DNA from: Campylobacter sp. CN_NE2
GTDB lineage: Bacteria; Campylobacterota; Campylobacteria; Campylobacterales; Campylobacteraceae
DNA length: 64,000 nt
Direction: 5' to 3'
Assembly: GCF_027797465.1 (NCBI RefSeq)
Contig: NZ_CP115608.1
Span: forward strand, 1,054,001-1,118,000
Part shown: positions 40,301 through 45,685 of the stretch, piece after piece
Layout: each line of letters opens with the position of its first letter
How positions within the stretch are numbered: position 1 is the first letter of the stretch
Made by a program: the position numbers and the translations under genes
The notes under the pieces: generated by a model
The model's input: the letters and a program-made list of their open reading frames with translations, nothing else
What the model was told of the DNA's origin: nothing
The model's database searches: none

Positions 40301-41776
40301 CATCCTACTTGTCGAAGAATTTCTACCTATGGCGATACTAGTATATCCAGTCGCATCTCCACCCATAGCTGCAAATGTGTATTGGTTGTGAGTTTTACCG
40401 CCCATAATTGCAACGGAATCTCTGCCATTTGCAATAGAGTCCTTTCCAATAGCGATAGAATTATCGGTATTAACAACTCCACCAACAGTAGCAAAAGAAT
40501 TTACTCCGTTTGCGACAGAATTTACGCCCAGTGCGATAGAGTTATCTTTAAGAGCCCTGCCACCCATAGCAGCAAGAGAATTTGCACCATAAGCGTGTGA
40601 ATTTGCACCAAAAGCAGTTGAATTATCAGCTCCTGCATGTGTTATAGAGCCAGAACCCCAAGCGACAGAATTTGTAGCGTTTGCTTCATTGCTTTCGCCA
40701 CCAAGCACAACCGAGCCGTCGCCTTTGGCTATATTAAATCTACCGCCAAGAGTAGCTGATCTTTCTCCGATAGCTTTGTTTTCTCTACCGCCTAGCGTGG
40801 TTGCTGCATAGCCACTAGCTATATTAAGCCTACCACCACCTGCTAGCGAATTTGCACCCGTTGCGTTGTTTTCAAGACCAAAAGCGGTTGAATTTACACC
40901 GCTTGCACCAGAACCTTCGCCCCAAGCAGTTGAATTTTCGCCAGAAGCCACTGTATCTACGCCAAAAGCAGTTGCTCTTAGGTTAGTAGCTTGTGTTCTT
41001 AAACCAAAAGCGGTTGCGTTATTAAGCGTTGCTCTTGTATTATACCCCCAAGCAGTTGCTTGATCACCACTTGCTATTGTTTGATTTCCAAATGCAGTAG
41101 AGTTGCCTCCGCTAGCCAAAACGGAACTAGCACCCCAAGCAGTGGAATTGTTTCCGCTAGCTGTTGCTCTACCCCAAGCCGTGCTATCAGGACCTGTTGC
41201 TTGACCCCTGCTCCAAGCGGTGCTTCTTGCACCAAACGCCACTGCACTTGCCCCAAATGCGGTAGAGTTAGTTCCGCTAGCAGTTCCACCCGCCCATGCG
41301 GTAGAACTTAATCCGCTAGCGGTCGATGTATATGTGGTAGTTGTGCCATTTTCGGTAACATAACCTCTTCCCCAAGCAGTAGCATTTAAACCACTAGCCG
41401 TGCCACCACCCCAATATTTTTGTTCCGTTGTTGCTGTTATGTCGGTTTCATTATTATTACACCGAGTTGATCTTTGTGTTATTAGTTGGGTATTATTGTT
41501 TTGACACAATACATCTGCCTGTGCTTGTGTAGGCATAAATGCTGAGCCCAATGCAATAGCCGTAGCTAGTGATAAAACTACTTTGTTAAAACCTGCATTT
41601 ATATAAAAAGCATCAGCTCCGCTACCGCCCCAAAAGTCGGCAAATCTAGCAAACGCACAGCCTAAACTACCGCCAAAACCACTTGTAACGGCTTTTTCGC
41701 CACTGTGGCTTTTAGCTATCTCACTAACGACTTTGACACCGTGTGAGCCCTTTTTAAGTTTAAAAATCTTGTTCAT
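28304..41776 (-). CDS. Giant trimeric autotransporter adhesin (YadA-like, 4490 aa)
   Basis: Outer-membrane trimeric adhesin. Residues 1-87 are an extended signal peptide of the ESPR type, starting MNKIFKLKKG, with cleavage expected after AQA at 87. A short Cys-containing segment follows (C91, C106 region). Residues about 125-1050 are a YadA-type head of 14- to 16-residue left-handed beta-roll repeats (N-S-x-A-x-G), many with Trp as in NSTAWG. A first neck follows (AINGSQLYWIAKG). Residues about 1166-3742 are 13 near-identical 191-residue stalk repeats plus a half copy, each with a DAVNVAQLKE neck motif. More stalk, a second small head (about 4150-4250) and a neck come next. The last ~75 residues form the YadA membrane anchor, ending in Phe. 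A good AAAGGAAA site precedes the ATG. Binding target is unknown. Confidence 0.95.
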   Translation of the reverse strand: MNKIFKLKKGSHGVKVVSEIAKSHSGEKAVTSGFGGSLGCAFARFADFWGGSGADAFYINAGFNKVVLSLATAIALGSAFMPTQAQADVLCQNNNTQLITQRSTRCNNNETDITATTEQKYWGGGTASGLNATAWGRGYVTENGTTTTYTSTASGLSSTAWAGGTASGTNSTAFGASAVAFGARSTAWSRGQATGPDSTAWGRATASGNNSTAWGASSVLASGGNSTAFGNQTIASGDQATAWGYNTRATLNNATAFGLRTQATNLRATAFGVDTVASGENSTAWGEGSGASGVNSTAFGLENNATGANSLAGGGRLNIASGYAATTLGGRENKAIGERSATLGGRFNIAKGDGSVVLGGESNEANATNSVAWGSGSITHAGADNSTAFGANSHAYGANSLAAMGGRALKDNSIALGVNSVANGVNSFATVGGVVNTDNSIAIGKDSIANGRDSVAIMGGKTHNQYTFAAMGGDATGYTSIAIGRNSSTSRMGNIAIGGAVWDGSTNSDHVDYEVKINEKVITTLQIPGPKANGTGAIALGARALADSSGEGNIAIGYLAIAKDLANDDAGQSVAIGTQSKAIAGQTIAIGANAVANGYGSIAIGGDDIGSETSAPKKTKLEDYINFMGGSSAVSDRINLLHGVFAGTATATSSNGAYRETRASGLGSLAVGQSSEANNTFSNAVGFSNIANGIASNAFGTSNIVEGDGGGAYGLENKIYDKNGTAMGNSNVIKLGATNSTAMGVGNTMVTGAFSTAIGAQNKVTGPKAISVGSDNLNDGLNTLTVGSDNNATGIFASAVGVENNATNTAAFAVGGYNQAKGEYSTAFGFQNLVEADNAMAFGKENNITAISDYAMALGMNNDINGERAIAIGENNQALADYSAVIGDGNLAKAYNSFAVGSGNEIGENAEYSLAQGFYNYAEGINSVAIGTYNELIGDYANAFGIFNSIGGEGGIAIGMENNITGDYSVAVGYGQSVAGSNSGAFGDPSAVTANRSYSFGNDNRIGKTAGDANSTDDTSKHIYVVGNNNIVGQNGDAENIFVLGGNVTETINDSVFLGNGTAYVVGTTTGDMSEITSVVINGTTYGNFAGSRPIGVVSVGNATAPRRIQNVAAGLIDENSTDAINGSQLYWIAKGLDGNKTKVTVNGGMEANTTKGNLQLAWDGDTNNTYDLSLNKDLNLTKDGSITFGDSYINNNEFVVKNSEGNTTITPNGLVVNKGGKTLKFTDNNVSVGGNQIHDVAKGTADSDAVNVAQLKEANTTVTSNNGSVGVVRTTKTDGHTNYDLNITDTINSIVTSIGGDTKVADDNKTIITNNIGDTGKNTIHEAIKAIDKNITVNGWNEANTTDGNLQLVWSDTNNTYDLSLNKDLNLTKDGSITFGDSYINNNEFVVKNSEGNTTITPNGLVVNKGGKTLKFTDNNVSVGGNQIHDVAKGTADSDAVNVAQLKEANTTVTSNNGSVGVVRTTKTDGHTNYDLNITDTINSIVTSIGGDTKVADDNKTIITNNIGDTGKNTIHEAIKAIDKNITVNGWNEANTTDGNLQLVWSDTNNTYDLSLNKDLNLTKDGSITFGDSYINNNEFVVKNSEGNTTITPNGLVVNKGGKTLKFTDNNVSVGGNQIHDVAKGTADSDAVNVAQLKEANTTVTSNNGSVGVVRTTKTDGHTNYDLNITDTINSIVTSIGGDTKVADDNKTIITNNIGDTGKNTIHEAIKAIDKNITVNGWNEANTTDGNLQLVWSDTNNTYDLSLNKDLNLTKDGSITFGDSYINNNEFVVKNSEGNTTITPNGLVVNKGGKTLKFTDNNVSVGGNQIHDVAKGTADSDAVNVAQLKEANTTVTSNNGSVGVVRTTKTDGHTNYDLNITDTINSIVTSIGGDTKVADDNKTIITNNIGDTGKNTIHEAIKAIDKNITVNGWNEANTTDGNLQLVWSDTNNTYDLSLNKDLNLTKDGSITFGDSYINNNEFVVKNSEGNTTITPNGLVVNKGGKTLKFTDNNVSVGGNQIHDVAKGTADSDAVNVAQLKEANTTVTSNNGSVGVVRTTKTDGHTNYDLNITDTINSIVTSIGGDTKVADDNKTIITNNIGDTGKNTIHEAIKAIDKNITVNGWNEANTTDGNLQLVWSDTNNTYDLSLNKDLNLTKDGSITFGDSYINNNEFVVKNSEGNTTITPNGLVVNKGGKTLKFTDNNVSVGGNQIHDVAKGTADSDAVNVAQLKEANTTVTSNNGSVGVVRTTKTDGHTNYDLNITDTINSIVTSIGGDTKVADDNKTIITNNIGDTGKNTIHEAIKAIDKNITVNGWNEANVTDGNLKLAWSDTNNTYDLSLNKDLNLTKDGSITFGDSYINNNEFVVANDSNKTTITPNGLVVNSDGKTLQFTDNNVSVGGNQIHDVAKGTADSDAVNVAQLKEANTTVTSNNGSVGVVRTTEKDGHTNYDLNITDTINSIVTSIGGDTKVADDNKTIITNNIGDTGKNTIHEAIKAVDKNITVNGWNEANVTDGNLKLAWSDTNNTYDLSLNKDLNLTKDGSITFGDSYINNNEFVVANDSNKTTITPNGLVVNSDGKTLKFTDSNVSVGGNQIHDVAKGTADSDAVNVAQLKEANTTVTSNNGSVGVVRTTEKDGHTNYDLNITDTINSIVTSIGGDTKVADDNKTIITNNIGDTGKNTIHEAIKAVDKNITVNGWNEANVTDGNLKLAWSDTNNTYDLSLNKDLNLTKDGSITFGDSYINNNEFVVANDSNKTTITPNGLVVNSDGKTLQFTDNNVSVGGNQIHDVAKGTADSDAVNVAQLKEANTTVTSNNGSVGVVRTTEKDGHTNYDLNITDTINSIVTSIGGDTKVADDNKTIITNNIGDTGKNTIHEAIKAVDKNITVNGWNEANVTDGNLKLAWSDTNNTYDLSLNKDLNLTKDGSITFGDSYINNNEFVVANDSNKTTITPNGLVVNSDGKTLQFTDNNVSVGGNQIHDVAKGTADSDAVNVAQLKEANTTVTSNNGSVGVVRTTEKDGHTNYDLNITDTINSIVTSIGGDTKVADDNKTIITNNIGDTGKNTIHEAIKAVDKNITVNGWNEANVTDGNLKLAWSDTNNTYDLSLNKDLNLTKDGSITFGDSYINNNEFVVANDSNKTTITPNGLVVNSDGKTLKFTDSNVSVGGNQIHDVAKGTADSDAVNVAQLKEANTTVTSNNGSVGVVRTTEKDGHTNYDLNITDTINSIVTSIGGDTKVADDNKTIITNNIGDTGKNTIHEAIKAVDKNITVNGWNEANVTDGNLKLAWSDTNNTYDLSLNKDLNLTKDGSITFGDSYINNNEFVVANDSNKTTITPNGLVVNSDGKTLKFTDSNVSVGGNQIHDVAKGTADSDAVNVAQLKEANTTVTSNNGSVGVVRTTEKDGHTNYDLNITDTINSIVTSIGGDTKVADDNKTIITNNIGDTGKNTIHEAIKAVDKNITVNGWNEANVTDGNLKLAWSDTNNTYDLSLNKDLNLTKDGSITFGDSYINNNEFVVANDSNKTTITPNGLVVNSDGKTLQFTDNNVSVGGNQIHDVAKGTADSDAVNVAQLKEANTTVTSNNGSVGVVRTTEKDGHTNYDLNITDTINSIVTSIGGDTKVADDNKTIITNNIGDTGKNTIHEAIKAVDKNITVNGWNEANVTDGNLKLAWSDTNNTYDLSLNKDLNLTKDGSITFGDSYINNNEFVVANDSNKTTITPNGLVVNSDGKTLQFTDNNVSVGGNQIHDVAKGTADSDAVNVAQLKEVEANITKVTVNGGVKAPAGGYTDGNLQLAWGGDNNNTYDLKLNKDLDLTDGSIKFGDNTVINKTQFLIGTSDGNTTITSDGIVISKNSKNDIQITQSNISMGDNIIHNVGAGIDDTDAVNVSQLKKATEGNRTKFTIEGGVVAGTNGTYTGSNLLLTQGKESEGNYTYDLKLADTIKIGGGSGQDGNITVADKNGNNGVSISVANGTGSIAINGDSGTSATITIGKGDNSLTKTNPTRIIYKDQDGNNMQVATLDDGVKYKGDYGSEIAKNLNQTQNIKGNHTGGENSLTNGNIGVVNDGSDLIVKLAKDIDLGQDGSVTIGNTVINNSGLTIGSGSNTIKITDNNISMGGQQIHDVAAGTADTDAVNVGQLNNAVTNINNNITNITNIVGDPGDPNDPANYKLKTYDAYGQSGTLQTSVVDAIAGMNKHGIRFFHTNDGTQQPGGYQSHPEDASASGKYSTAIGYQANAEGENAIAMGNGAQALGKNSISIGTGNIVHANNAGAFGDPNTVAAGADGSYVIGNNNNVSTQNTFVIGNNTTGQANTTVANSLFFGNDSAYIDETTGKSKGTNRAYTRDTITVKNANGQNIDVVMNKFAGGDQVVGVVSVGNANETRRIQGVAPGLVSKDSTDAINGSQLYSAIEGVSAHIGNQINQTNQAVNNLANQLGEAKKEYRGGIASAIAIGNLPQSTIPGKGMLSVGTGYYKDQGSLSLGLSKMSDNGKWIFKSSLSYDTQENVGAGLSLGFHF
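30553..38280 (-). repeat. Tandem 573-bp coding repeats in the adhesin (13.5 copies)
   Basis: Spacing of landmark sequences is exactly 573 bp (191 codons) from 30819 to 37695, giving 13 full units plus about half a unit. There are two subtypes. The five N-terminal units carry TTDGNLQLVWSD and NKGGKTLKF. The eight C-terminal units carry VTDGNLKLAWSD and NSDGKTL(Q/K)F. Within a subtype, copies are almost identical at the DNA level, including synonymous sites, showing recent duplication or gene conversion. Copy number is likely to vary between strains and to collapse in short-read assemblies. Confidence 0.97.
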
Positions 41777-41847
41777 TTAAGATTTCCTTTGTGTGAATTC
41801 ACTTTACTTGCTTTTAGAACTCTTTCTAAAATCAGATAAATCCCTTG

Positions 41848-41853
41848 ATTATA
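41848..41853 (-). promoter_or_regulatory. Adhesin -10 element
   Basis: The minus strand reads TTGTAGTATAATCAAGG, with TATAAT 72-77 bases upstream of the ATG. No -35 is seen. The poly-T tract (minus strand) at 41886-41899 ends about 33 bases upstream of this hexamer. Confidence 0.6.
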
Positions 41854-41885
41854 CTACAATTTGGCTTTAAAATTGCTAGTCGAAC

Positions 41886-41899
41886 AAAAAAAAAAAAAA
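41886..41899 (-). repeat. Homopolymer of 14 (A on +, T on the adhesin sense strand)
   Basis: Fourteen consecutive A on the + strand. Relative to the predicted adhesin start site it lies at about -45 to -58, where the RNA polymerase alpha subunits bind. Tracts of this length slip during replication, so it may tune adhesin transcription. Confidence 0.8.
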
Positions 41900-42499
41900 C
41901 GATTTTGTAATAAGCTAAATTTGAAATTTTTAGTCCTTACAAATAGCGATTTTTAGGATATTTTAGAAATTTTAAAAATTTAGAAAAAATTTGCACGAAA
42001 AAATTTATTTGTAAATTTTTGAGCGAAATTTAACATTTTCTTTTTTATATACTTTTTTGATAAATTTTGTGTCAAATTTGTTTCGAAGTTAGCGAAATTT
42101 GATTTTATATAGTCGAATTTAGCGATATTTTGGAAATTTTTAGAAAAATTTTTAAATTTTATTTTTTTTGTTTTTTAAAAAAAATAAGATAAATTTGAGT
42201 TTATTTTTTGATTTTTTATGCGAAACTTAAATTTTTATAAATTTTAACTCTTTTTAGAAAATTTTTGCAAATTTATCAAAATTTGCAGTTTTTAGTGTGT
42301 AAATTTGTAACATTTTTTGAAAATTTTAAAAAAAATGTCACACACATAGCTTGAAATTTTATATAAAATTCGAAAAAATACTAAATTTTTCAAATTTTTA
42401 TCATAGTTTATTTAAAAATTTAGATAAATTTGATTTGTAAAATTTAAACACATTTAAAGCGTATAAACTATATCATATCAAAAAATCAAAGGAAAATTT
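41900..42499. other. AT-rich non-coding spacer between adhesin and toxin-antitoxin genes
   Basis: About 600 bases without any supportable gene; all six frames are interrupted. It is extremely AT-rich with many AAATTT runs. Two things are visible. One is an imperfect inverted repeat at 42295-42346 (GTGTGT...ACATTTTTT against AAAAAATGT...ACACAC). The other is a possible -10 (TATAAA, 42462-42467) for the toxin-antitoxin pair. It may be decayed DNA at the edge of the accessory block. Confidence 0.6.
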
Positions 42500-42646
42500 A
42501 TGCAAAATAAAACATCTACAAAAAAACAAGATACACAGGTTAATATGGCTACAAAGGTAGAACTTGAAAAATTGCGCCAAGATGGCTTAAAAAAACTTAA
42601 AAAGCCGTGCAATCGTGAAGTTTTTGTAAGATTAAGAGATAAATAG
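42500..42646 (+). CDS. Small putative antitoxin (48 aa) upstream of the Doc-like toxin
   Basis: 48 residues, ATG at 42500 with AAAGGAAAA seven bases before it. It is Lys-rich, basic and probably helical in the middle (MATKVELEKLRQDGLKKLKK), and ends NREVFVRLRDK. The stop TAG shares its G with the GTG start of the toxin gene, as in coupled toxin-antitoxin operons. It is shorter than Phd (73 aa) and I see no clear Phd/YefM or ribbon-helix-helix motif, so the antitoxin role is inferred from position. Confidence 0.65.
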   Translation: MQNKTSTKKQDTQVNMATKVELEKLRQDGLKKLKKPCNREVFVRLRDK

Positions 42647-43023
42647 TGAAATATTTTGGTATCGAATTTGCTACTAGACTGCACGATGATATTATCGATG
42701 AAATCGGCGGTCTAAAAGGATATAATAAAGTTCAAATTGGGTATTTGATTTCTGCATTGGAGCAAATTCAAAATGATGAATTTTACCCAGAATTTACCGA
42801 TAAACTCACTCATCTAATCTTTGCTTGTGTTAAATTTCATCCGTTTTTAGACGGGAATAAAAGAAGTGCTATTTATTTGGGCGAACATTTTGCTAGATTA
42901 AATGGGTTTGATTTTGATGATAGTTTTTTTGCAAAAATGGAAGAAATAGTAATACAAATAGCTGAAAATTCGCTATCAAAAGAAAAATTAAAAGAATTTT
43001 TGATAGCGAATTTTTTGGCTTAG
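42646..43023 (+). CDS. doc: Doc-family (Fic-fold) toxin
   Basis: 125 residues, the size of P1 Doc. The start is GTG at 42646, overlapping the upstream stop. The active-site motif is H65-P-F-L-D-G-N-K-R73-S-A. It is Doc-like in having NKR-S/T-A, but has D-G before N where Doc has D-A and Fic has (D/E)-G, so it is intermediate. Doc phosphorylates EF-Tu and stops translation; Fic proteins transfer AMP. The motif does not settle which this one does. LTHLIFACVKFHPFLDGNKR places the loop after helix alpha-4 as expected. Confidence 0.85.
   Translation: MKYFGIEFATRLHDDIIDEIGGLKGYNKVQIGYLISALEQIQNDEFYPEFTDKLTHLIFACVKFHPFLDGNKRSAIYLGEHFARLNGFDFDDSFFAKMEEIVIQIAENSLSKEKLKEFLIANFLA
42965..43014 (+). terminator. 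17-bp perfect stem-loop inside the 3' end of doc
   Basis: AAAATTCGCTATCAAAA at 42965-42981 pairs perfectly with 42998-43014 across a 16-nt loop, and the right arm runs into TTTTTT. It lies within the last 20 codons of doc, 14 bases before the convergent terC stop. It is probably a bidirectional terminator placed inside coding sequence. Confidence 0.7.
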
Positions 43024-43027
43024 TATT

Positions 43028-43741
43028 TTATTGATTTGATTTTTTGCGCATTTGTATATTTATAAGCTCCACGACAAGCGAAAATGCCATAGAAAAATAA
43101 ATATAACCCTTTGGAATATGAAATCCAAGCCCGTCCCCGATGAGCGCAACGCCGACGAGTATCAAAAACGAAAGCGCAAGAATTTTTATGGTCGGGTTAT
43201 TATCGACAAAACGGCTAATCGCACCACTTGCAAACATCATCACACACACAGCTAAAATAACGGCAAGTATCATGACAGGCAGGTGTTTAGCCATACCGAC
43301 AGCGGTAATAACGCTATCAAGCGAGAAAATAATATCCAAAAGTGCGATTTGAAACAAAACTCCGCCAAAACTAGCCGCCTTAGTCGCCCTTTCTTCGTGC
43401 GTTTCGCCGGTAACGCCTGAGTGAATTTCGGTTGTGGATTTCACAAGCAAAAATAATCCACCCAAAATAAGCACCAAATCTCGTCCGCTAAATTCGTGCG
43501 AAAACAGCGAAAACAGCGGTTTTGTAAGGCTCATAATCCAAGCTAAGCTCATTAAAAGTAAAATTCGCGTTATCATCGCTAAACCTAGCCCTAAAATTCG
43601 GGCTTTGTCCCGTTGATTTTCCGGCAATTTGCCACATAAAATGGCGATAAAAATGATATTATCAATCCCTAAAACAATCTCTAAGCCCGTTAGCGTGGCA
43701 AGGCTGATCCACGCCTCAGGCGAAGCAAGCCAGTCAAACAT
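43028..43741 (-). CDS. TerC-family integral membrane protein
   Basis: 237 residues, about seven transmembrane helices. Signature acidic helices are LTGLEIVLGIDNIIFIAI (about residues 18-35) and LDIIFSLDSVITAVGMA (about 134-150), whose Asp/Glu are thought to bind metal. The TerC/Alx family handles manganese or other metal export, sometimes at the translocon. It is the last gene of the minus-strand tig-to-terC run and overlaps purN by 8 bp. Confidence 0.9.
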   Translation of the reverse strand: MFDWLASPEAWISLATLTGLEIVLGIDNIIFIAILCGKLPENQRDKARILGLGLAMITRILLLMSLAWIMSLTKPLFSLFSHEFSGRDLVLILGGLFLLVKSTTEIHSGVTGETHEERATKAASFGGVLFQIALLDIIFSLDSVITAVGMAKHLPVMILAVILAVCVMMFASGAISRFVDNNPTIKILALSFLILVGVALIGDGLGFHIPKGYIYFSMAFSLVVELINIQMRKKSNQ

Positions 43742-44315
43742 TTGTGTCCTTTAAAATTTGAATTATAGTTTTTGGTAAAAGTTCGTGTTCGATCTCGTGA
43801 ATTTTCGCTTCCCACTCGTCGCGCGTTTTGTTTTCTCGCTGAAAAGTTTGTTGAGCTATGATTTTTCCACCGTCAAGCTCAGCACTAACCCAATGCACAC
43901 TAACACCGCCTACTTGCATATCACTATCAAAACTCTCGTCAATCGCGTGAGCGCCTTTAAAAAGTGGCAAAATGCTAGGGTGCAAATTTATGGCTTTGAT
44001 ATTGTCGCAAAAAAACGGCGTTAGAATTCGCATAAATCCAGCTAAGACGGTTAGCTCTGCACCGCTTTTTTTAATCTCTTCAACCACTTTTTTATCAAAT
44101 TCCTCTCTACTAACAAAATTTTTGTTATCAATAACAACGCTTGTTAGTCCGAATTTAGCGGCTCTTTGTATGCCGTAAGCGTTAGGTTTGTTAGTTAGCG
44201 TTAGCACGACTTCGATTTTAATATCGTCAAAAATTTTGCCGTGCAATTTATCTAAAATGCTTTGCAAATTTGAACCTGAACCGCTAAAAAGCACGGCGAT
44301 TTTTTTTACAACCAT
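43734..44315 (-). CDS. purN: Phosphoribosylglycinamide formyltransferase
   Basis: 193 residues. It uses 10-formyl-tetrahydrofolate to formylate GAR in purine synthesis. The phosphate loop FSGSGSNLQSI is at about residues 10-20. The catalytic set is Asn in INLHPSILP with its His (about 109-117) and Asp in the GGVSVHWVSAELDGGKII segment. It overlaps nnr by 10 bp upstream and terC by 8 bp downstream. Its DNA is unusually rich in GTTAG/CTAAC (10 occurrences on the + strand reading). Confidence 0.95.
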   Translation of the reverse strand: MVVKKIAVLFSGSGSNLQSILDKLHGKIFDDIKIEVVLTLTNKPNAYGIQRAAKFGLTSVVIDNKNFVSREEFDKKVVEEIKKSGAELTVLAGFMRILTPFFCDNIKAINLHPSILPLFKGAHAIDESFDSDMQVGGVSVHWVSAELDGGKIIAQQTFQRENKTRDEWEAKIHEIEHELLPKTIIQILKDTNV

Positions 44316-45685
44316 TTTAAACCTTTTATAATATCAAGCGAATTTAGCGAATAATCGTTTTGTTTGAATTTTTTTGCCGATAACGCGTGAGCTAACACGC
44401 CGTTAGTAGCCGCATCAAGCGGCGTATAACCTTGCGCTAAAAGCCCTGCGATTATTCCTGCTAAAACATCGCCGCTTCCGCCTTTGGCAAGAGCGCACGA
44501 GCCTAAATTTGAGATATAAATTTGTGAATTTTGAGCTATGATTGCGTTAGCTCCTTTTAGCACTAACACGCCTTTAAACTTCTCGCTCCACATTTTGGCG
44601 TATTTGAAGCGATTTTCTTGAAGTTCGCTAACACTAACATCGGCAATGTTAGCTAACTTCAAAAGCGAAACAAATTCTTTTGGGTGCGGGGTTAGGACGA
44701 TATTTTCGTTTTTGCTAAGCAGCTCGATAACTTCTTTGTTATAACACAAATCAGCGTCAATAACGCAAATTTTATCTTTTAACTGAGCTAAATCTACTTT
44801 TTTGTTACCCAAGCCCGGACCGCAAACTACCACTTTTGCGCCTTGAAGCGATTTTTTTTGCATTAAAAGCGGATTTAAATTTACTAACGGCTCTTCACTA
44901 ACAACGCTAACAAGTCCGCTTCCGATTGCACTAGAAGCAAGACCTGCTATCTGCGCTGCTCCGAGCATATCTCCTGCTATAACAAATGTATGACCAAATT
45001 CGCCTTTGTTAGTGTTTTGTGTTTTTCTAAACGGCAAATTTAAATCCTGTTTTGTTAGTAAAAACATATCGCTGTTGTTTTGAAAATTTTTCTCGCTAAG
45101 TCCTAAATTTGCTACTTTGATTTTACCGACAAAATCTTTCGCCGCGTCGCTAAAAAGCCCTGCTTTTAATGCTCCCATTGTCATAGTATAATCGGCTTCA
45201 AAAGCGATTTTGCCGATTTTGCCGTCTTTATAAATTCCGCTTGGAATATCGACTGCGATTTTAAGGGCATTTGTTTTATTTATCGTTTTTAAAATTTTGC
45301 AAAGTTCCGGATCTAATTCTTTATTTAACCCTGTGCCAAAAATTCCGTCTATATAACAATCAGCTAGTCCTAACTTACTAACAAACTTCACATTTGCTAT
45401 CTTAGCTGTGTTAGCTTGTTTTTGATTTAGTTTGTTTTGTTTTTCGCCGATAAGCAAAGCATAGCACTCATAATCCCCGCTTAACTTTCGCAAAGCACAA
45501 AGCGCGTCAGCACCGTTATTTCCTGTGCCACAAAGAGCTAGAATTTTACTACCTTTTTTAAGTTTTTTTCGCACTAATCTTTCCAAATTTCCACCGGCAT
45601 TTTCTAACAAAATTTCTTGTGAAATTCCAAATTCACTAACAACTCTGTTATCAAGCTCGTTAGTATCAAAATAGACATTTTTCAT
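44306..45685 (-). CDS. nnr: Bifunctional NAD(P)H-hydrate epimerase / ADP-dependent dehydratase
   Basis: 459 residues with two fused repair enzymes. The N-terminal YjeF_N epimerase (about residues 1-200) has CGTGNNGADAL and VDIPSGI with the catalytic Asp. The C-terminal ribokinase-like dehydratase (about 215-459) has GCAPGLGNK-like CGPGLGNK, TPHPKEF and AKGGSGDVLAGIIAGLLAQG. Together they repair hydrated NADH/NADPH. It overlaps comM by 4 bp. It has 20 GTTAG/CTAAC pentamers, many more than flanking genes. Confidence 0.94.
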   Translation of the reverse strand: MKNVYFDTNELDNRVVSEFGISQEILLENAGGNLERLVRKKLKKGSKILALCGTGNNGADALCALRKLSGDYECYALLIGEKQNKLNQKQANTAKIANVKFVSKLGLADCYIDGIFGTGLNKELDPELCKILKTINKTNALKIAVDIPSGIYKDGKIGKIAFEADYTMTMGALKAGLFSDAAKDFVGKIKVANLGLSEKNFQNNSDMFLLTKQDLNLPFRKTQNTNKGEFGHTFVIAGDMLGAAQIAGLASSAIGSGLVSVVSEEPLVNLNPLLMQKKSLQGAKVVVCGPGLGNKKVDLAQLKDKICVIDADLCYNKEVIELLSKNENIVLTPHPKEFVSLLKLANIADVSVSELQENRFKYAKMWSEKFKGVLVLKGANAIIAQNSQIYISNLGSCALAKGGSGDVLAGIIAGLLAQGYTPLDAATNGVLAHALSAKKFKQNDYSLNSLDIIKGLKWL

